This document shows, piece by piece, positions 43,257-53,609 of a stretch of DNA of 64,000 nt. The DNA is taken from positions 186,001-250,000 of the forward strand of contig JADJLZ010000010.1 in assembly GCA_016709875.1 (NCBI GenBank). The letters run 5' to 3'. Each line of letters opens with the position of its first letter. Position 1 is the first letter of the stretch. Both the position numbers and the translations under genes were made by a program. The notes beneath the pieces are model-generated. The model ran no database searches, was not told the DNA's origin, and saw only the letters and a program-made list of their open reading frames with translations. The stretch is from Planctomycetota bacterium (GTDB taxonomy: Bacteria; Planctomycetota; UBA1135; GCA-002686595).

Positions 43257-46078
43257 TCAGGCGAGCGCTCCGAAGGCCTTCTGGAGGATCTCTTGCTGCT
43301 CCAGCTTGTGCGCGGCGTGCGAGCCGGTCGCGGGGCTCGCCGCGGCCGGGCGCATGATGCCGCGGAAGGGGTGCGTGAGGGCGATCGTGTTGCCCAGGCG
43401 CGCGTGGAAGTAGCGCCACGCGCCCATGTTCTCGGGTTCTTCCTGTACCCACACGACCGGCGTCGCGGCCGCGTAGGGCGCGAGCGCGGCGGCGATGCGC
43501 GCGTCCTGCAGCGGATAGAGCTGCTCGATGCGCAGGATCGCGACGTCCTCGCGGCCGAGCTTCTCGCGCTGCTCTTCGAGCTCGTAGTAGAGCTTGCCCG
43601 AGCAGGCGAGCACGCGCTCGACGCGCGCGCGCGACCGCTCGCCCGGCTGCTTCCACGCGTCGGGCAGGATGCGCTGGAAGGTCCCGCCAGAGAAGTCCTC
43701 GAGCGCGGAGACGGCGCGCGGGTGGCGCAGCAGACTCTTCGGCGACATCACGATCAGCGGCTTGCGCAACTTGCGCAGCGCCTGGCGCCGCAGGCAGTGG
43801 AAGAGCTGCGCGGGTGTGGTCAGGTTGACGACCTGGATGTTGTCGTCGGCGCAGAGCATCAGGAAGCGCTCGAGGCGCGCGCTCGAGTGCTCGGGCCCCT
43901 GGCCCTCGAAGCCGTGCGGCAGCAGCAGCACCAGGCCGGAGAGACGCTTCCACTTCTCCTCGGCGCTGACCAGGAACTGGTCGATGATGACCTGCGCGAC
44001 GTTGTTGAAGTCGCCGAACTGCGCTTCCCAGATCGTGAGGCCTTCGGGGCAGTCGAGCGAGTAGCCGTAGTCGAAGCCGAGCACGCCCGTTTCGGAGAGT
44101 GGGCTGTTGCGGATCTCGATCGGCGCCTGGCCGAGCTCCAGGTTCGCGAGGGGCATCCACGCGCGGCCGTTCTCGACGTCGTGCAGCACCGCATGCCGGT
44201 GGCTGAAGGTGCCGCGCTGCGCGTCCTGGCCGGAGAGGCGCAGGCGCACGCCCTGCACGCTGAGCGAGGCCAGCGCGAGCGCCTCGCCCGCGCCCCAGTC
44301 CAGCGGCTGCTCGCCGCGCGCCATGCGACCGCGCGTCTCGAGCAGGCTCGCGATCTTGGGGTGCGGGTGGAAGCCGTTGGGCACGACGGATTGCGCCGCG
44401 AGCAGTTCGCGCAGCTTCGCATCGGCGACCGCCGTCTCGATCTCGGGCGTGTCCGCGTCGCGACCGCCGGTGTAGCCCTGCCAGTGCGTTCCCAGCGGAT
44501 CGTGGCGCGGCTCGAGCTCCGTGGCGCGCGAGCTGTCGAACTCGCGCTCCAGGCGCGCCTTGGTCTCGCTCTCGATCGCGTCGGCCTCGGGGCGCGTGAT
44601 CTCGGAGAGGCGCAGGAGGTGCTCGAGGTAGCCCTCGCGCACGCTCTTGCGCTTGCGGATCGCCTCGTAGAGCTTCGGCTGCGTGAAGGCGGGCTCGTCG
44701 CCCTCGTTGTGGCCGCGGCGGCGGTAGCCGTACATGTCGATCACGACGTCGCGCTGGAACTGCGCGCGGAAGTCCATCGCGAGGCGAGCACCTGCGCGAC
44801 GGCCTCGGGGTCCTCGCCGTTCACGTGGAAGATCGGGATCTGCAGCATCTTCGCCACGTCGGTGCAGTAGACCGAGGAGCGCGCATCCGAGGGATCGGTG
44901 GTGAAGCCGATCTGGTTGTTGACGATCACGTGCAGCGTGCCGCCGGTGCGGTAGCCGGGGAGCTGCGAGAGGTTGAGCGACTCCATCACGATGCCCTGGC
45001 CCGCGAAGGAGGCGTCGCCGTGGATCAGCACGCACATGCCCTTGCGGCGCTCGTGGTCGCCGAGGCGATCCTGGCGCGCGCGCGTGCGGCCGAGCGCGAC
45101 GGGGTTCACGAACTCGAGGTGGCTCGGATTGAAGCACAGCGAGAGCGCCAGCCTCCCGCCGCTGGAGGCCGTGAACTCGATCGTGTGGCCGAGGTGGTAC
45201 TTGACGTCGCCGCGGCCGCGGAACTGCTCGGGATCCTGGTCGGCGAACTCGCGGAAGATGCGGCTGGGGCTCTTGCCCAGGATGTTCGCCAGCACGTTCA
45301 GGCGCCCGCGGTGCGCCATGCCGAAGACGATGTCGTGGATGCCCTGGTCGGCGGCGCGCTCGATGGCGAGGTCGAGCAGCGGGATCAGGCTCTCGCAGCC
45401 CTCGAGCGAGAAGCTCTTCGCGCCCAGGAACTTCTTCTGGACGAACTCCTCGAAGACGACCGCGTCGGTGAGCCGGCGCAGGATGCGCAGCTGCTCGTCG
45501 CGCGTGAGGCGGATGTGGTTCTCCGAGCGCTCCATGCGTCGCTGCAGCCAGCGCCGCACCTCGAGGTCGTCGATGTGCATGAACTGCACGCCGATCGTGC
45601 GGCAGTAGGTATTGCGCAGCCGGTGCAGGATCTGCCGCAGCGTGAGCGTCTCGGAGCTGCCGAAGCTGCGCGTCGAGACCGAGCGGTCGAGGTCGTCCTC
45701 GCCGAAGCCATAGAACTCCGGGTCGAGCTCGCGGAAGTGCGCGCGCGGCAGCTCGAGCGGATCAAGGTGCGCGATCATGTGTCCGCGCACGCGGTGCGAG
45801 CGCACGAGCATGTCCACTCGCTCCTGCATCGCGGCGTCCGCCTCGAGTCCGGCGCGCAGCGCTGCCGGGCGGGGCTGGCCCACCTCGGCCGTGGCCGGAG
45901 CCTGGGCCTCGGTCTTGCGTGCACCGTTCGAGCGCGTGCGCGTGTCGGGCCAGCCGCGGAAGTACTCGCGCCACTGGCTGCTGAGGCTCGCGGGATCGCG
46001 CTGGAATTCGGCGTACAACTCCTCGACGAAGGCGAGATTCGCCGCGTCGGGTCCGGATTCGTTCTGCGGGGGGGGCAT
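43257..46078 (-). CDS. sucA: 2-oxoglutarate dehydrogenase E1, frameshifted
   Basis: The thiamine-diphosphate-dependent E1 is encoded in two overlapping frames. The N-terminal part (46078 to about 44785) has the E2-binding start LAFVEELYAEFQRDPAS, the ThDP region GMAHRGRLNVL, HGDASFAGQG and HVNGEDPEAVAQV. The C-terminal part begins RLAMDFRAQFQRDVVIDMYGYRRRGHNE and runs to 43257. In E. coli SucA these segments are contiguous (EAVAFVTRLALDFR), so one base appears missing at about 44784-44790. Either a real null mutation or a sequence error in a GC-rich run. Without the shift the protein would be about 940 residues, the normal length. Start of the sucA-sucB-lpd operon. Confidence 0.9.
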
Positions 46079-46175
46079 CGTGGGGAGGCGGCGCGGAAAA
46101 GGCGGAGCAGTATATAGGTGCGAACGTGCCCATCACCTCCCCAAGACTCCATCAAAGGAGGTGGAGGTCCTTCTC

Positions 46176-49100
46176 TCAGGCAACGGCGCGGCGCGCGCGT
46201 GCCATGCGGGCGAAGAGCAGCAGGCCCAGGAGCGCGGACGCAGCGCTGAGCGCGAGCCCGATCCGGAACGAGGCCGGCTCGTAGCTGAATTCGATCTCGC
46301 TCTCGCCGCTCGGCAGTTCGATCGCGTTGAACGCGTAGTTCGCGCGCAGGAGCGGGACGCGCTCTCCAGCGATGCGCGCGACCCAGCCCGGATAGCGCGC
46401 CTGGCTGATCACGAGCCAGCCGGGTCGCTCGCGGCGGATGCGCATGCGGTAGTGCGTCGGCTCCTGCTCGAGCAGCGTGGGCGTCGTGCCCTCGGGTTCG
46501 GGCGGTGCGACTGCGCGGAAGCCGAGCTTGCGCAACAGCCCCGGATCGTTCTCGAGGATCTGGAAACGCTCGAACTCCTCGCGTGAAACGGTCTCGATCG
46601 AATCCCAGCGGAACTTGTTGGCCAGGAAGGCCGCTTGGTCGCGGATCCAGACCGTCGAGAGCCCGTCGTCGAGCACGCAGTACACGCGCTCGGAGTCCGC
46701 CGTCTTGATCAGCCTCCCCGCGTCTTTCGAGGCGGGCTTGGGGGCCGGCGGAGCGCCCTCCGCGTCGAGCAAAACGACCATGTTCGAGGGATCGAAGGCC
46801 GCGGCGCGCACCAGACCCAGGCATTCCTGCTCGTCGTCCGCGCGCACCGCGCCACCCACGGCATGGAATACCGGCAAGGCGTCGCGCACGCGGTACAGGC
46901 CGTAGTCGCCGATCTGCTTCACGAACTCGTAGCGCTCGAGCGAGCAGGAGTAGTCGAACCACACCTCACCCGGCAGCACTTGGCTCCCACTGTGCGCCGA
47001 CCCGGCCGACTCCGGAGACAGGGGGAAGGACCAGCCGTAAATGCTCTGGCCCTCGACCGCATCCGCGCAGGAGATCTCCGCCTCGAAGTCCTTGGCCGCG
47101 GAGTCGGCGATCGGGTCGAAATGGAACACGACCTCGCGACCGAGCGGGCTCGTCCCGCGGTCGAGCGGGAAGCGGCGCTGGTCGGAGGTGTAGATCGTCG
47201 CGCGCACCTCGTTCGAGTGGATCTTCTGCTCGCGCAGCAGCGTGCCGTCCGCGACCGAGCGCAGGCGGAAGACATACTCGTGGTTGCCTGTGCCGGGATA
47301 GGCGCCGAGTTCGAACATCACCGCCTGCAGTCCGTTCGAGCGGCAGCGGAAGACCTGGCGCAGCTCGTGCCCGGGCAGGATCTCGTGCCGCGCGGGAGGC
47401 TGCTTGGGATCGCGCAGGCGCTCGCCCAGGCCGCTGTCGAGGAAGTTCCAGTTCCACTTCGCGAGCACCCAGGGCGTCGCCATCAGCTGCAGCGCGCGTT
47501 CGCTGCCCTTCATGATCGGGCGCCAGTTGTAGGTATCGCCGAAGAGCACGCGGTAGAGCCCGTCGAAGTCGCGCACCCACAGGCCGTCGTAATTCGACAA
47601 CAGGTTGATGCGCCAGGCGAGGTTGGCCATGGGCGGGATCGAGTCCTCGCCCAGGATCGCGACGCGCTCCTCGCCGACGCTCGCCTTCAGTTCGTGCAGC
47701 AGCTCCGTCTCGCCGTAGAAGAAGCGCTCCTCGCAGACCGGCTCGTAGTTGCGCCAGTGCCAGCCGGTGGGGAAGAAGACCAGCGGCACCAGGCCGAGCG
47801 CCGCGAAGGCGCGCGCACGGCGTCCGCGCAGGACGAGCAGCCCGGCCGCGAGCACGGACGCGGCCGCGAAGTAGTGCACGACCAGTGCGATGCGATCGGG
47901 CACATAGGGTGCGAACTTGGAGTGGTTGGGGCTGGGAACGTTGGCGAACTCCGAGATCAAACGGTCCGCGCCGAGGAGGTGGGCGACGAGGAAGGCGAAT
48001 GCGGCGAGCAGCAGCGCTTCCGCGGCGATCCAGGCGCGCTCGCCGCGCCGCTCCACGAGCTGGTCCACGAAGAGCGCCGCGAGGCAGGCCAGCGCGAAGA
48101 GCCACAGGCCCTGGCTGCGGTTCATCGGCGCCATGTCGAGCGTCGGAAGCCATTCGAAGATGCGCGAGGTCCCGAACAGGTCGTAGGCGTAGCAGGCCCA
48201 CAGGGCCGCCGCGATCCAGAAGAAGCGCACGTAGCGGTTGCGACGCAGGAACACGAGCGCGAGCAGCGCCAGGAAGGCCACGAAGCCGTTGATGTGCGCC
48301 GTGTTGACCAGCTCGAAATTCGGCGGAGGGATCTGGTAGTCGAGGACATACGGGCTGGCCGGATTGCCGAGCACGTTGGGGAACATCTCCAGCGGCCAGA
48401 AGTGCGCATCGAGCGGCGTCTGCTCGTGGCTGCGCTGCTCGAGCACGCGGCTCGAGCGCAGGTACTCGAGGAAGGGCAGCGTCTGCACGCTGGACATGCC
48501 GGCAGCGAGCACGGGGCAGGCGAGCAGCGAGCAGGCGAGCGGCGCGATGCGGCGCAGCGGCCGCGGCTCGCGGCGCGTCTCCATGAACGTGCCGCACAGG
48601 CGCACGAGGGCGTACGCGCCCACGAAGAGCATTCCGAAGTAGAACGGCTCGGGATTGCCCGCGAGCGCGCCCGTCAGCGTCACGCCCGTGAGCGCGGCGA
48701 GGTCCCAGGCGTAGCGCTGGCCGGCGAGGTGCTTCTGGACCGCGCGCTCGACGAACAGGAATCCGCCGGGAAGCACGACCAGCGCGCCCACGTGCGGGAA
48801 GGTCAAGAGCAGCACGTTGTGGCCCGCGAACATGAACGCTGTCCCGCCTAGCAGCGCAGAAGCGAAGCCGAGCCGGATCTGGCGCAGGAACAGGTAGGTC
48901 AGGAACCCCAGCGAGAAGAGCTTGAGGAACGAGACCGCGATCAGCGCCGACTTCACGTCGAGCACGTAGTAGGGGATCGAGTACGGCGAGAGCACCGCGG
49001 ACTGGTAGTTGGCGAAGTGCGGGCAGCCCGTGCCGTTGAGCGAATTCCAGAACGGGAAGCGCCCCGCCGCGAACTCGTCGCGGTTGAACATGCGCCAGGG

Positions 49101-49316
49101 CTTCATCTCGGTCGCCGCGTCCGAGAGCAGCGCGTTGCCCGATACGTGGCCCTTCTCGACCTTGAGCAGCGAGAAGTCCTGCAGCAGATCGGCGGAAGAG
49201 AGGTAGCTGTCCGGGTAGCGCGAGAGCGGCGTCCAGAAGAAGATCACGAGCATCAGCGACAGCAGCGTTGCCGCATGCAGGTGCTGGTTGCGGAGGATGC
49301 GCACGAAGTGCTTCAT
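46176..49316 (-). CDS. YfhO-family large membrane protein
   Basis: A 1046-residue polytopic protein with about 12 or 13 membrane segments: one near residue 20, a set from about 110 to 480, and one at the C-terminus (IGLALSAASALLGLLLFARM). Family-type features are the N-terminal DLLQDFSLLKVEK with the WNSLNGTGCPHFANYQSAV block and the large extracytoplasmic C-terminal region ending in ISQARYPGWVARIAGERVPLLRANYAFNAIELPSG-type beta strands. YfhO proteins are GT-C-like and in Firmicutes glycosylate cell wall polymers; substrate here unknown. Its start overlaps the stop of the SGNH-like gene by four bases. Confidence 0.8.
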   Translation of the reverse strand: MKHFVRILRNQHLHAATLLSLMLVIFFWTPLSRYPDSYLSSADLLQDFSLLKVEKGHVSGNALLSDAATEMKPWRMFNRDEFAAGRFPFWNSLNGTGCPHFANYQSAVLSPYSIPYYVLDVKSALIAVSFLKLFSLGFLTYLFLRQIRLGFASALLGGTAFMFAGHNVLLLTFPHVGALVVLPGGFLFVERAVQKHLAGQRYAWDLAALTGVTLTGALAGNPEPFYFGMLFVGAYALVRLCGTFMETRREPRPLRRIAPLACSLLACPVLAAGMSSVQTLPFLEYLRSSRVLEQRSHEQTPLDAHFWPLEMFPNVLGNPASPYVLDYQIPPPNFELVNTAHINGFVAFLALLALVFLRRNRYVRFFWIAAALWACYAYDLFGTSRIFEWLPTLDMAPMNRSQGLWLFALACLAALFVDQLVERRGERAWIAAEALLLAAFAFLVAHLLGADRLISEFANVPSPNHSKFAPYVPDRIALVVHYFAAASVLAAGLLVLRGRRARAFAALGLVPLVFFPTGWHWRNYEPVCEERFFYGETELLHELKASVGEERVAILGEDSIPPMANLAWRINLLSNYDGLWVRDFDGLYRVLFGDTYNWRPIMKGSERALQLMATPWVLAKWNWNFLDSGLGERLRDPKQPPARHEILPGHELRQVFRCRSNGLQAVMFELGAYPGTGNHEYVFRLRSVADGTLLREQKIHSNEVRATIYTSDQRRFPLDRGTSPLGREVVFHFDPIADSAAKDFEAEISCADAVEGQSIYGWSFPLSPESAGSAHSGSQVLPGEVWFDYSCSLERYEFVKQIGDYGLYRVRDALPVFHAVGGAVRADDEQECLGLVRAAAFDPSNMVVLLDAEGAPPAPKPASKDAGRLIKTADSERVYCVLDDGLSTVWIRDQAAFLANKFRWDSIETVSREEFERFQILENDPGLLRKLGFRAVAPPEPEGTTPTLLEQEPTHYRMRIRRERPGWLVISQARYPGWVARIAGERVPLLRANYAFNAIELPSGESEIEFSYEPASFRIGLALSAASALLGLLLFARMARARRAVA

Positions 49317-50440
49317 CGAGCGTGCCTCAAGTCGCGCAGCCGGGGCCGGATTGCGCCCCCGATCTGGCGCGCGAGCGCATCCGATCCGGCGGCGGTGAGC
49401 TGCCCGGCTGCGTAGAAGTCCTCGAGCTGTGCGCCTTCGCGCACGGCGGCTTCTACGAATTCCATCCCGGACAACTTGGCGATCTTCTGGCGCTGGGCCG
49501 TCTCGAGCAGGACCGCGTGGTAGTCGCGCACGGCCGGGGCCAGGCCTGCGAGCGCGCGCTCGCCTGTGATCGGGAAGAGCAGCAGCTTGCCGCCCTCGTG
49601 TTCGACCTCGTCGCGCAGCGTCGGCAGCAGCGCTGAGAACTCCTTCCAGGACACGCGCCGCGTGCCGGCGGCGTCGAAACGGTCCTCGAGCGGCGCGAGG
49701 CGCTCCTGGTCGAGTACGCCCGCGCGCCAGGTCCAGTAGTCGCCGTCGAGCACATCCGCGATCCACGCGCAGCACTGCACGCTGCGCAGCCGCCAGGTCC
49801 ACGCGGGCAGCAGCCTGGCACGCTGGCGGTAGTCGGGGAAGCCGTGTCCGCAGTTGCCCTCGATGCGCGCGTCGTCGCTGCAGCCCGAGTTGGCGGCGCG
49901 CGCCTCCATCACGCCGGCAAAGGTGCACACGACGAGATCGGGACGGTACGGCCGCACCTCGGCGCGCCAGCGCTCGATGCCCTGGCGCAGCGTCGTGTCC
50001 TCGACGGCGGCACACAGCACCTCGACACGCTCGCCCGCGTCGGCCAACACCTGCTGCAGCCGGCTGCTCCAGCACTGCTCGCGCGGGAGACCGACGCCGA
50101 GCGCCTCGCCGGAGCCGAGCACGGCGATGCGCACGACACCGGGCGTGTGCTCGAGCGACATCGGCGCGCTGCGGAAGCCGGAGGGATCAAGGTGCTCACC
50201 GGGTGCCCAGGGAACTTCCGCGCCGGGCACGGGCTTCCAGATCTCGCGCTCGTCGCGCTCGTAGAAGCGCTTCGCGAAGAGCTGCGGATCCCGTTCGCGG
50301 CTCCAGATCACGTCGCGCTCCGCCGCGCTCGGATAGTGGAAACGAACCATCCTCAGCGCGACCTCGCCGAGAACGGCAAAGCCGAGCAGCATCGCCAAGC
50401 CAGGCACGAGGATTCTCCTGGTCCAGGAGCGGGGGGCCAT
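49313..50440 (-). CDS. Membrane-anchored SGNH/GDSL-like protein, degenerate nucleophile site
   Basis: A 375-residue protein with one N-terminal membrane segment (residues 10-28) and an SGNH-hydrolase-like body: LDPSGFRSAPM, VRIAVLGSGEALGVGLP, VEVLCAAVEDTTLRQGIERW and YRPDLVVCTFAG. In active members the first block reads G-D-S-x-x-x-G; here it is GSGEALG, so the nucleophile Ser is displaced or lost. Such proteins may modify polysaccharides or only bind them. It is co-translated with the YfhO-like protein, suggesting joint action on an envelope glycan. Confidence 0.65.
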   Translation of the reverse strand: MAPRSWTRRILVPGLAMLLGFAVLGEVALRMVRFHYPSAAERDVIWSRERDPQLFAKRFYERDEREIWKPVPGAEVPWAPGEHLDPSGFRSAPMSLEHTPGVVRIAVLGSGEALGVGLPREQCWSSRLQQVLADAGERVEVLCAAVEDTTLRQGIERWRAEVRPYRPDLVVCTFAGVMEARAANSGCSDDARIEGNCGHGFPDYRQRARLLPAWTWRLRSVQCCAWIADVLDGDYWTWRAGVLDQERLAPLEDRFDAAGTRRVSWKEFSALLPTLRDEVEHEGGKLLLFPITGERALAGLAPAVRDYHAVLLETAQRQKIAKLSGMEFVEAAVREGAQLEDFYAAGQLTAAGSDALARQIGGAIRPRLRDLRHAR

Positions 50441-50523
50441 GGAAGCGCGCGGCGCGTGTGGGTGGCGCCGAGAGTGAGCGCCAAGAGGTTGCCAAATGCC
50501 GGCGGGTTGGCGAGCCTGGAGCT

Positions 50524-52359
50524 GTGAAAAACGCGCTTTTCGCTCTCGCCACCGCGCTCGCGGCCTCCGCCTGCGCCTCTGCGGGCCGCACGCCCGCGAC
50601 CATCATGGACATCCACAGCCACGCCCAGCCCGCGCGCGTACGCGTCACCCACGCGAGCCTCGACCTCACGCTCGACTTCGAGGCGCAGCGCGCAGACGGG
50701 AGCGTGCGGCTGGACCTCGAACGCAGCGATCTCTCCGCTCCGCTCGTGCTCGACTCGCAGGCACTCCAGATCGGCAGGGTCGAAGGCGCCGACGGAACGC
50801 CGCGCGAGCACCAACTCGGCGCGCTGGATCCCCAGCTCGGCTCGGCGCTCACGATCACGCTCCTGCCGGGCGATCGCTCCGTGCGTGTCCACTACCGCAC
50901 CACAAAGGACACGCAGGCGCTCCAGTGGCTCGCGCCCGAACAGACGCACGACAAGCGCAAGCCCTACCTGTTCACGCAGGGCCAGGCGATCCTGACGCGC
51001 ACCTGGATTCCGCTGCAGGACTCGCCGGGCGTGCGCATCACCTACGACGCCGTGATCCGCTGCCCAGCCGGGCTGACGCCGGTGATGAGCGCCGAACAGC
51101 TCGGCCAGGGGCAGGACGGCGCGTGGCGTTTCCGCATGCAGCAGCCGATCCCTTCCTACCTGATCGCGCTCGCCTGCGGCGAGATCGCCTTCCGGCCGAT
51201 CTCGGAGCGCTGCGGGATCTGGGCCGAGCCGGGCGAGGTCGATGCCGCGCGCGCGGAGTTCGAGGACACGGAGAGGATGGTGCAGGCGGCCGAGAAGCTC
51301 TTCGGGCCCTACCGTTGGGGCCGCTACGACCTGCTGATCCTGCCGCCGTCCTTTCCCTTCGGCGGGATGGAGAATCCGCGCCTCACCTTCGCGACGCCGA
51401 CCGTCCTCGCGGGCGACAAGTCGCTCGTCAGCCTCGTCGCGCACGAGCTCGCGCACTCCTGGTCGGGCAACCTCGTCACCAACGCGACCTGGAGCGACTT
51501 CTGGCTCAACGAGGGCTTCACCGTCTACTTCGAGACGCGCATCATGGAGGCGGTCTACGGCACGGAGCGCGCGCAGATGGAGCGCCAGCTCGCGATCGCG
51601 GAGCTCGAGCGCGGCATGAAGGAGCTCGAACCCTGGCAACAGGTGCTGCACACCGACTTGCGCGGCCACCACCCCGACGACGGCTTCTCCGACGTCCCCT
51701 ACACGAAGGGCGCGCTGTTCCTCACGCGCCTGGAGGAGCTCGTCGGGCGTCCCCGTTTCGATGCCTTCCTGCGCAAGTGGTTCGACGAGCATGCGTTCCA
51801 GAGCGTCACCACGGCGGATCTGCGCGCGTTCCTCGCGCGCGAACTCTTCGCGGGCAAGCCGGCGACGGGCATCGATCTCGAAGCCTGGCTCGAACAACCC
51901 GGCCTGCCCGCCGATGCGCCGCGGCCCGCGACGGCCTCGCTCGCGCGTGTCGACCTCGAAGTGCAGCGCTGGAACAAGTCACACGACGCCGACGCGCTGC
52001 TCACCGACGGCTGGGTCACGCAGCAGTGGCTGCATTTCCTCGAAGGCATCGCCGAGGGCATCGACGGCAGCAGCCTCCGAGCGCTCGACGCGCGCTACCG
52101 GTTCACGAGCAGTGGCAACTGCGAGATCCTCGACGTGTGGCTGCGACTCTCGATCCGCTGCTCGTACGCGAAGGCCGACGCACGCCTCGAGGAGTTCCTG
52201 ATGCAGGTCGGCCGGCGCAAGTACCTCGAACCGCTCTACAAGGAGCTCGCGCGCTCACCCAGTGGTCTCGAACGCGCGAAGGCGATCTACGCCAAGGCGC
52301 GCCCGCGCTACCACGCGGTCTCGCAGGGGACGATCGACACGCTGCTGGATTGGAAGTAG
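50524..52359 (+). CDS. M1-family aminopeptidase, leukotriene A4 hydrolase type
   Basis: A 611-residue zinc aminopeptidase exported as a likely lipoprotein (GTG start, signal ending AASAC). The substrate-binding motif is GGMENPRLTF; the zinc motif HELAHSW (near residue 307) pairs with NEGFTVYFE 18 residues later. The catalytic Tyr region and the C-terminal helical domain of the LTA4 hydrolase subgroup follow. It cleaves N-terminal residues from peptides outside the cytoplasm. GGAG precedes the start. Divergent from the SGNH-like gene. Confidence 0.9.
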   Translation: MKNALFALATALAASACASAGRTPATIMDIHSHAQPARVRVTHASLDLTLDFEAQRADGSVRLDLERSDLSAPLVLDSQALQIGRVEGADGTPREHQLGALDPQLGSALTITLLPGDRSVRVHYRTTKDTQALQWLAPEQTHDKRKPYLFTQGQAILTRTWIPLQDSPGVRITYDAVIRCPAGLTPVMSAEQLGQGQDGAWRFRMQQPIPSYLIALACGEIAFRPISERCGIWAEPGEVDAARAEFEDTERMVQAAEKLFGPYRWGRYDLLILPPSFPFGGMENPRLTFATPTVLAGDKSLVSLVAHELAHSWSGNLVTNATWSDFWLNEGFTVYFETRIMEAVYGTERAQMERQLAIAELERGMKELEPWQQVLHTDLRGHHPDDGFSDVPYTKGALFLTRLEELVGRPRFDAFLRKWFDEHAFQSVTTADLRAFLARELFAGKPATGIDLEAWLEQPGLPADAPRPATASLARVDLEVQRWNKSHDADALLTDGWVTQQWLHFLEGIAEGIDGSSLRALDARYRFTSSGNCEILDVWLRLSIRCSYAKADARLEEFLMQVGRRKYLEPLYKELARSPSGLERAKAIYAKARPRYHAVSQGTIDTLLDWK

Positions 52360-52421
52360 ATCCGTCCGACTTGCCTGTCCAATCGCGCGCGCAGACACCC
52401 TAGAGCGAAGCGGAGACTCGC

Positions 52422-53609
52422 ATGCACCACCTGCTCGCCTCGATTCTGATCGCGTTTTCGTGCGGCCCGGCCCTCGCCCAGAACACCTGGTATGTCGATG
52501 TGCACGCGACGGGGCCGGGCGATGGCTCCGCGGCACATCCCTACGTCTCGATCCAGGCCGCGATCTCCAATCCGGCGACGCACACGGCCGACACGATCCG
52601 CGTGGCGCCGGGAAGCTACGCCGAGGACGTTTCGATCGCGAACGTCGGCGTGTACGTGATTGCGACGGGCGGTCCGGCCGTGACGACGATCCAGGGCAGC
52701 GCCAGCGTCGACGGCCTGTACACCTCGAACGGCCCGGCCGAGCTCGAGGGCTTCACGATCGCAAGTCCGTTCGGTGCCGCCGTCGGGGGCGGAACGCTGC
52801 GGCGCTGCATCATGGTCAGCCCGGCAGGGGTGCCCGCTGGCGCGCGCGGCATCTTCTACGACGACTTCAGCCACGTCGACCACTGCGTGGTCACCGGCTT
52901 CCAGCTGGGGCTCGACATGTTCGCCTTTGCGAGCATCCCGGTTGACGTGCGCAGCACGATCTTCTCCGGCAACAGCCTGACGCTGCATTCCAGCGCCAAC
53001 GCGGACTTCCTGAACTGCTGTTTCCCGAGCTTGCCCCAGGGAGGCGGGATCAGCACCGTCGGATCGGTGATCGGCGATCCTGGTTTCTGGGATCCGGCGC
53101 ACGGCGACTTCCATCTCGCGCCGCTCTCGAATTGCATCGCCACGGACATCGGCGCGATCCCGTACGACGCAGGCTACGCGACAGGGCCCGCGGTGTACTG
53201 CAGCACGAGCCCCGCGAGCGACGGCTGCAGCGCGAGCATCTCGGCCTCGGGCACGTGCAGTCTGAGCGGGACGGCGCCGTACTGGGTCACGGCGGAGCAC
53301 GTGATGCCCAACAAGCTCGGACGCCTGCTGTACTCGCTGGGGGAGGCGAACGTGCCCTTCCAGGGCGGCGTGCTGTGCCTGGCGCCGCCGCTGCGTCGCA
53401 CTCCGCCGTCGAACTCGGGCTCGAGCGGGACACCACCCTGCTCGGGCGTGCTCAGTTACGACTTCCACGCGCTCCTGCAGAGCGGAGCCGATCCGCTCCT
53501 CCAGCCGGGTCGGGTGGTCTACGCACAGTATCGCTTCCGCGATCCCTTCTCTCCCGGCGGCTACGCGGTCGCTTTCTCGAACGCCGTGCGTTTCGGGATC
53601 GCGCCCTAG
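52422..53609 (+). CDS. Exported beta-helix protein with Planctomycetota-type C-terminus
   Basis: A 395-residue exported protein; signal ends at ALAQ (residue 20). NTWYVDVHATGPGDGSAAHPY followed by IQAAI and TIRVAPGSYAEDV is the typical entry of right-handed parallel beta-helix (pectate lyase-like) proteins; the helix runs to about residue 250. The C-terminal part (YCSTSPASDGCSASISAS onward, ending QYRFRDPF) is an exported domain repeatedly seen in Planctomycetota. The role is probably carbohydrate binding or cell-surface structure. Overlaps the convergent SRPBCC gene by four bases. Confidence 0.78.
   Translation: MHHLLASILIAFSCGPALAQNTWYVDVHATGPGDGSAAHPYVSIQAAISNPATHTADTIRVAPGSYAEDVSIANVGVYVIATGGPAVTTIQGSASVDGLYTSNGPAELEGFTIASPFGAAVGGGTLRRCIMVSPAGVPAGARGIFYDDFSHVDHCVVTGFQLGLDMFAFASIPVDVRSTIFSGNSLTLHSSANADFLNCCFPSLPQGGGISTVGSVIGDPGFWDPAHGDFHLAPLSNCIATDIGAIPYDAGYATGPAVYCSTSPASDGCSASISASGTCSLSGTAPYWVTAEHVMPNKLGRLLYSLGEANVPFQGGVLCLAPPLRRTPPSNSGSSGTPPCSGVLSYDFHALLQSGADPLLQPGRVVYAQYRFRDPFSPGGYAVAFSNAVRFGIAP

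Noticed and set aside
43257..46078. Two separate genes for split E1 subunits
   Set aside because: The break is in the middle of a conserved block, no start or ribosome binding site precedes the second part, and one base restores continuity; a frameshift explains it better.
46134..46163. CACCTCC/GGAGGTG inverted repeat upstream of sucA, with a perfect Shine-Dalgarno sequence on the plus strand
   Set aside because: No gene follows on the plus strand, and on the minus strand the motif directly abuts an ATG in a frame without coding character. Probably chance.
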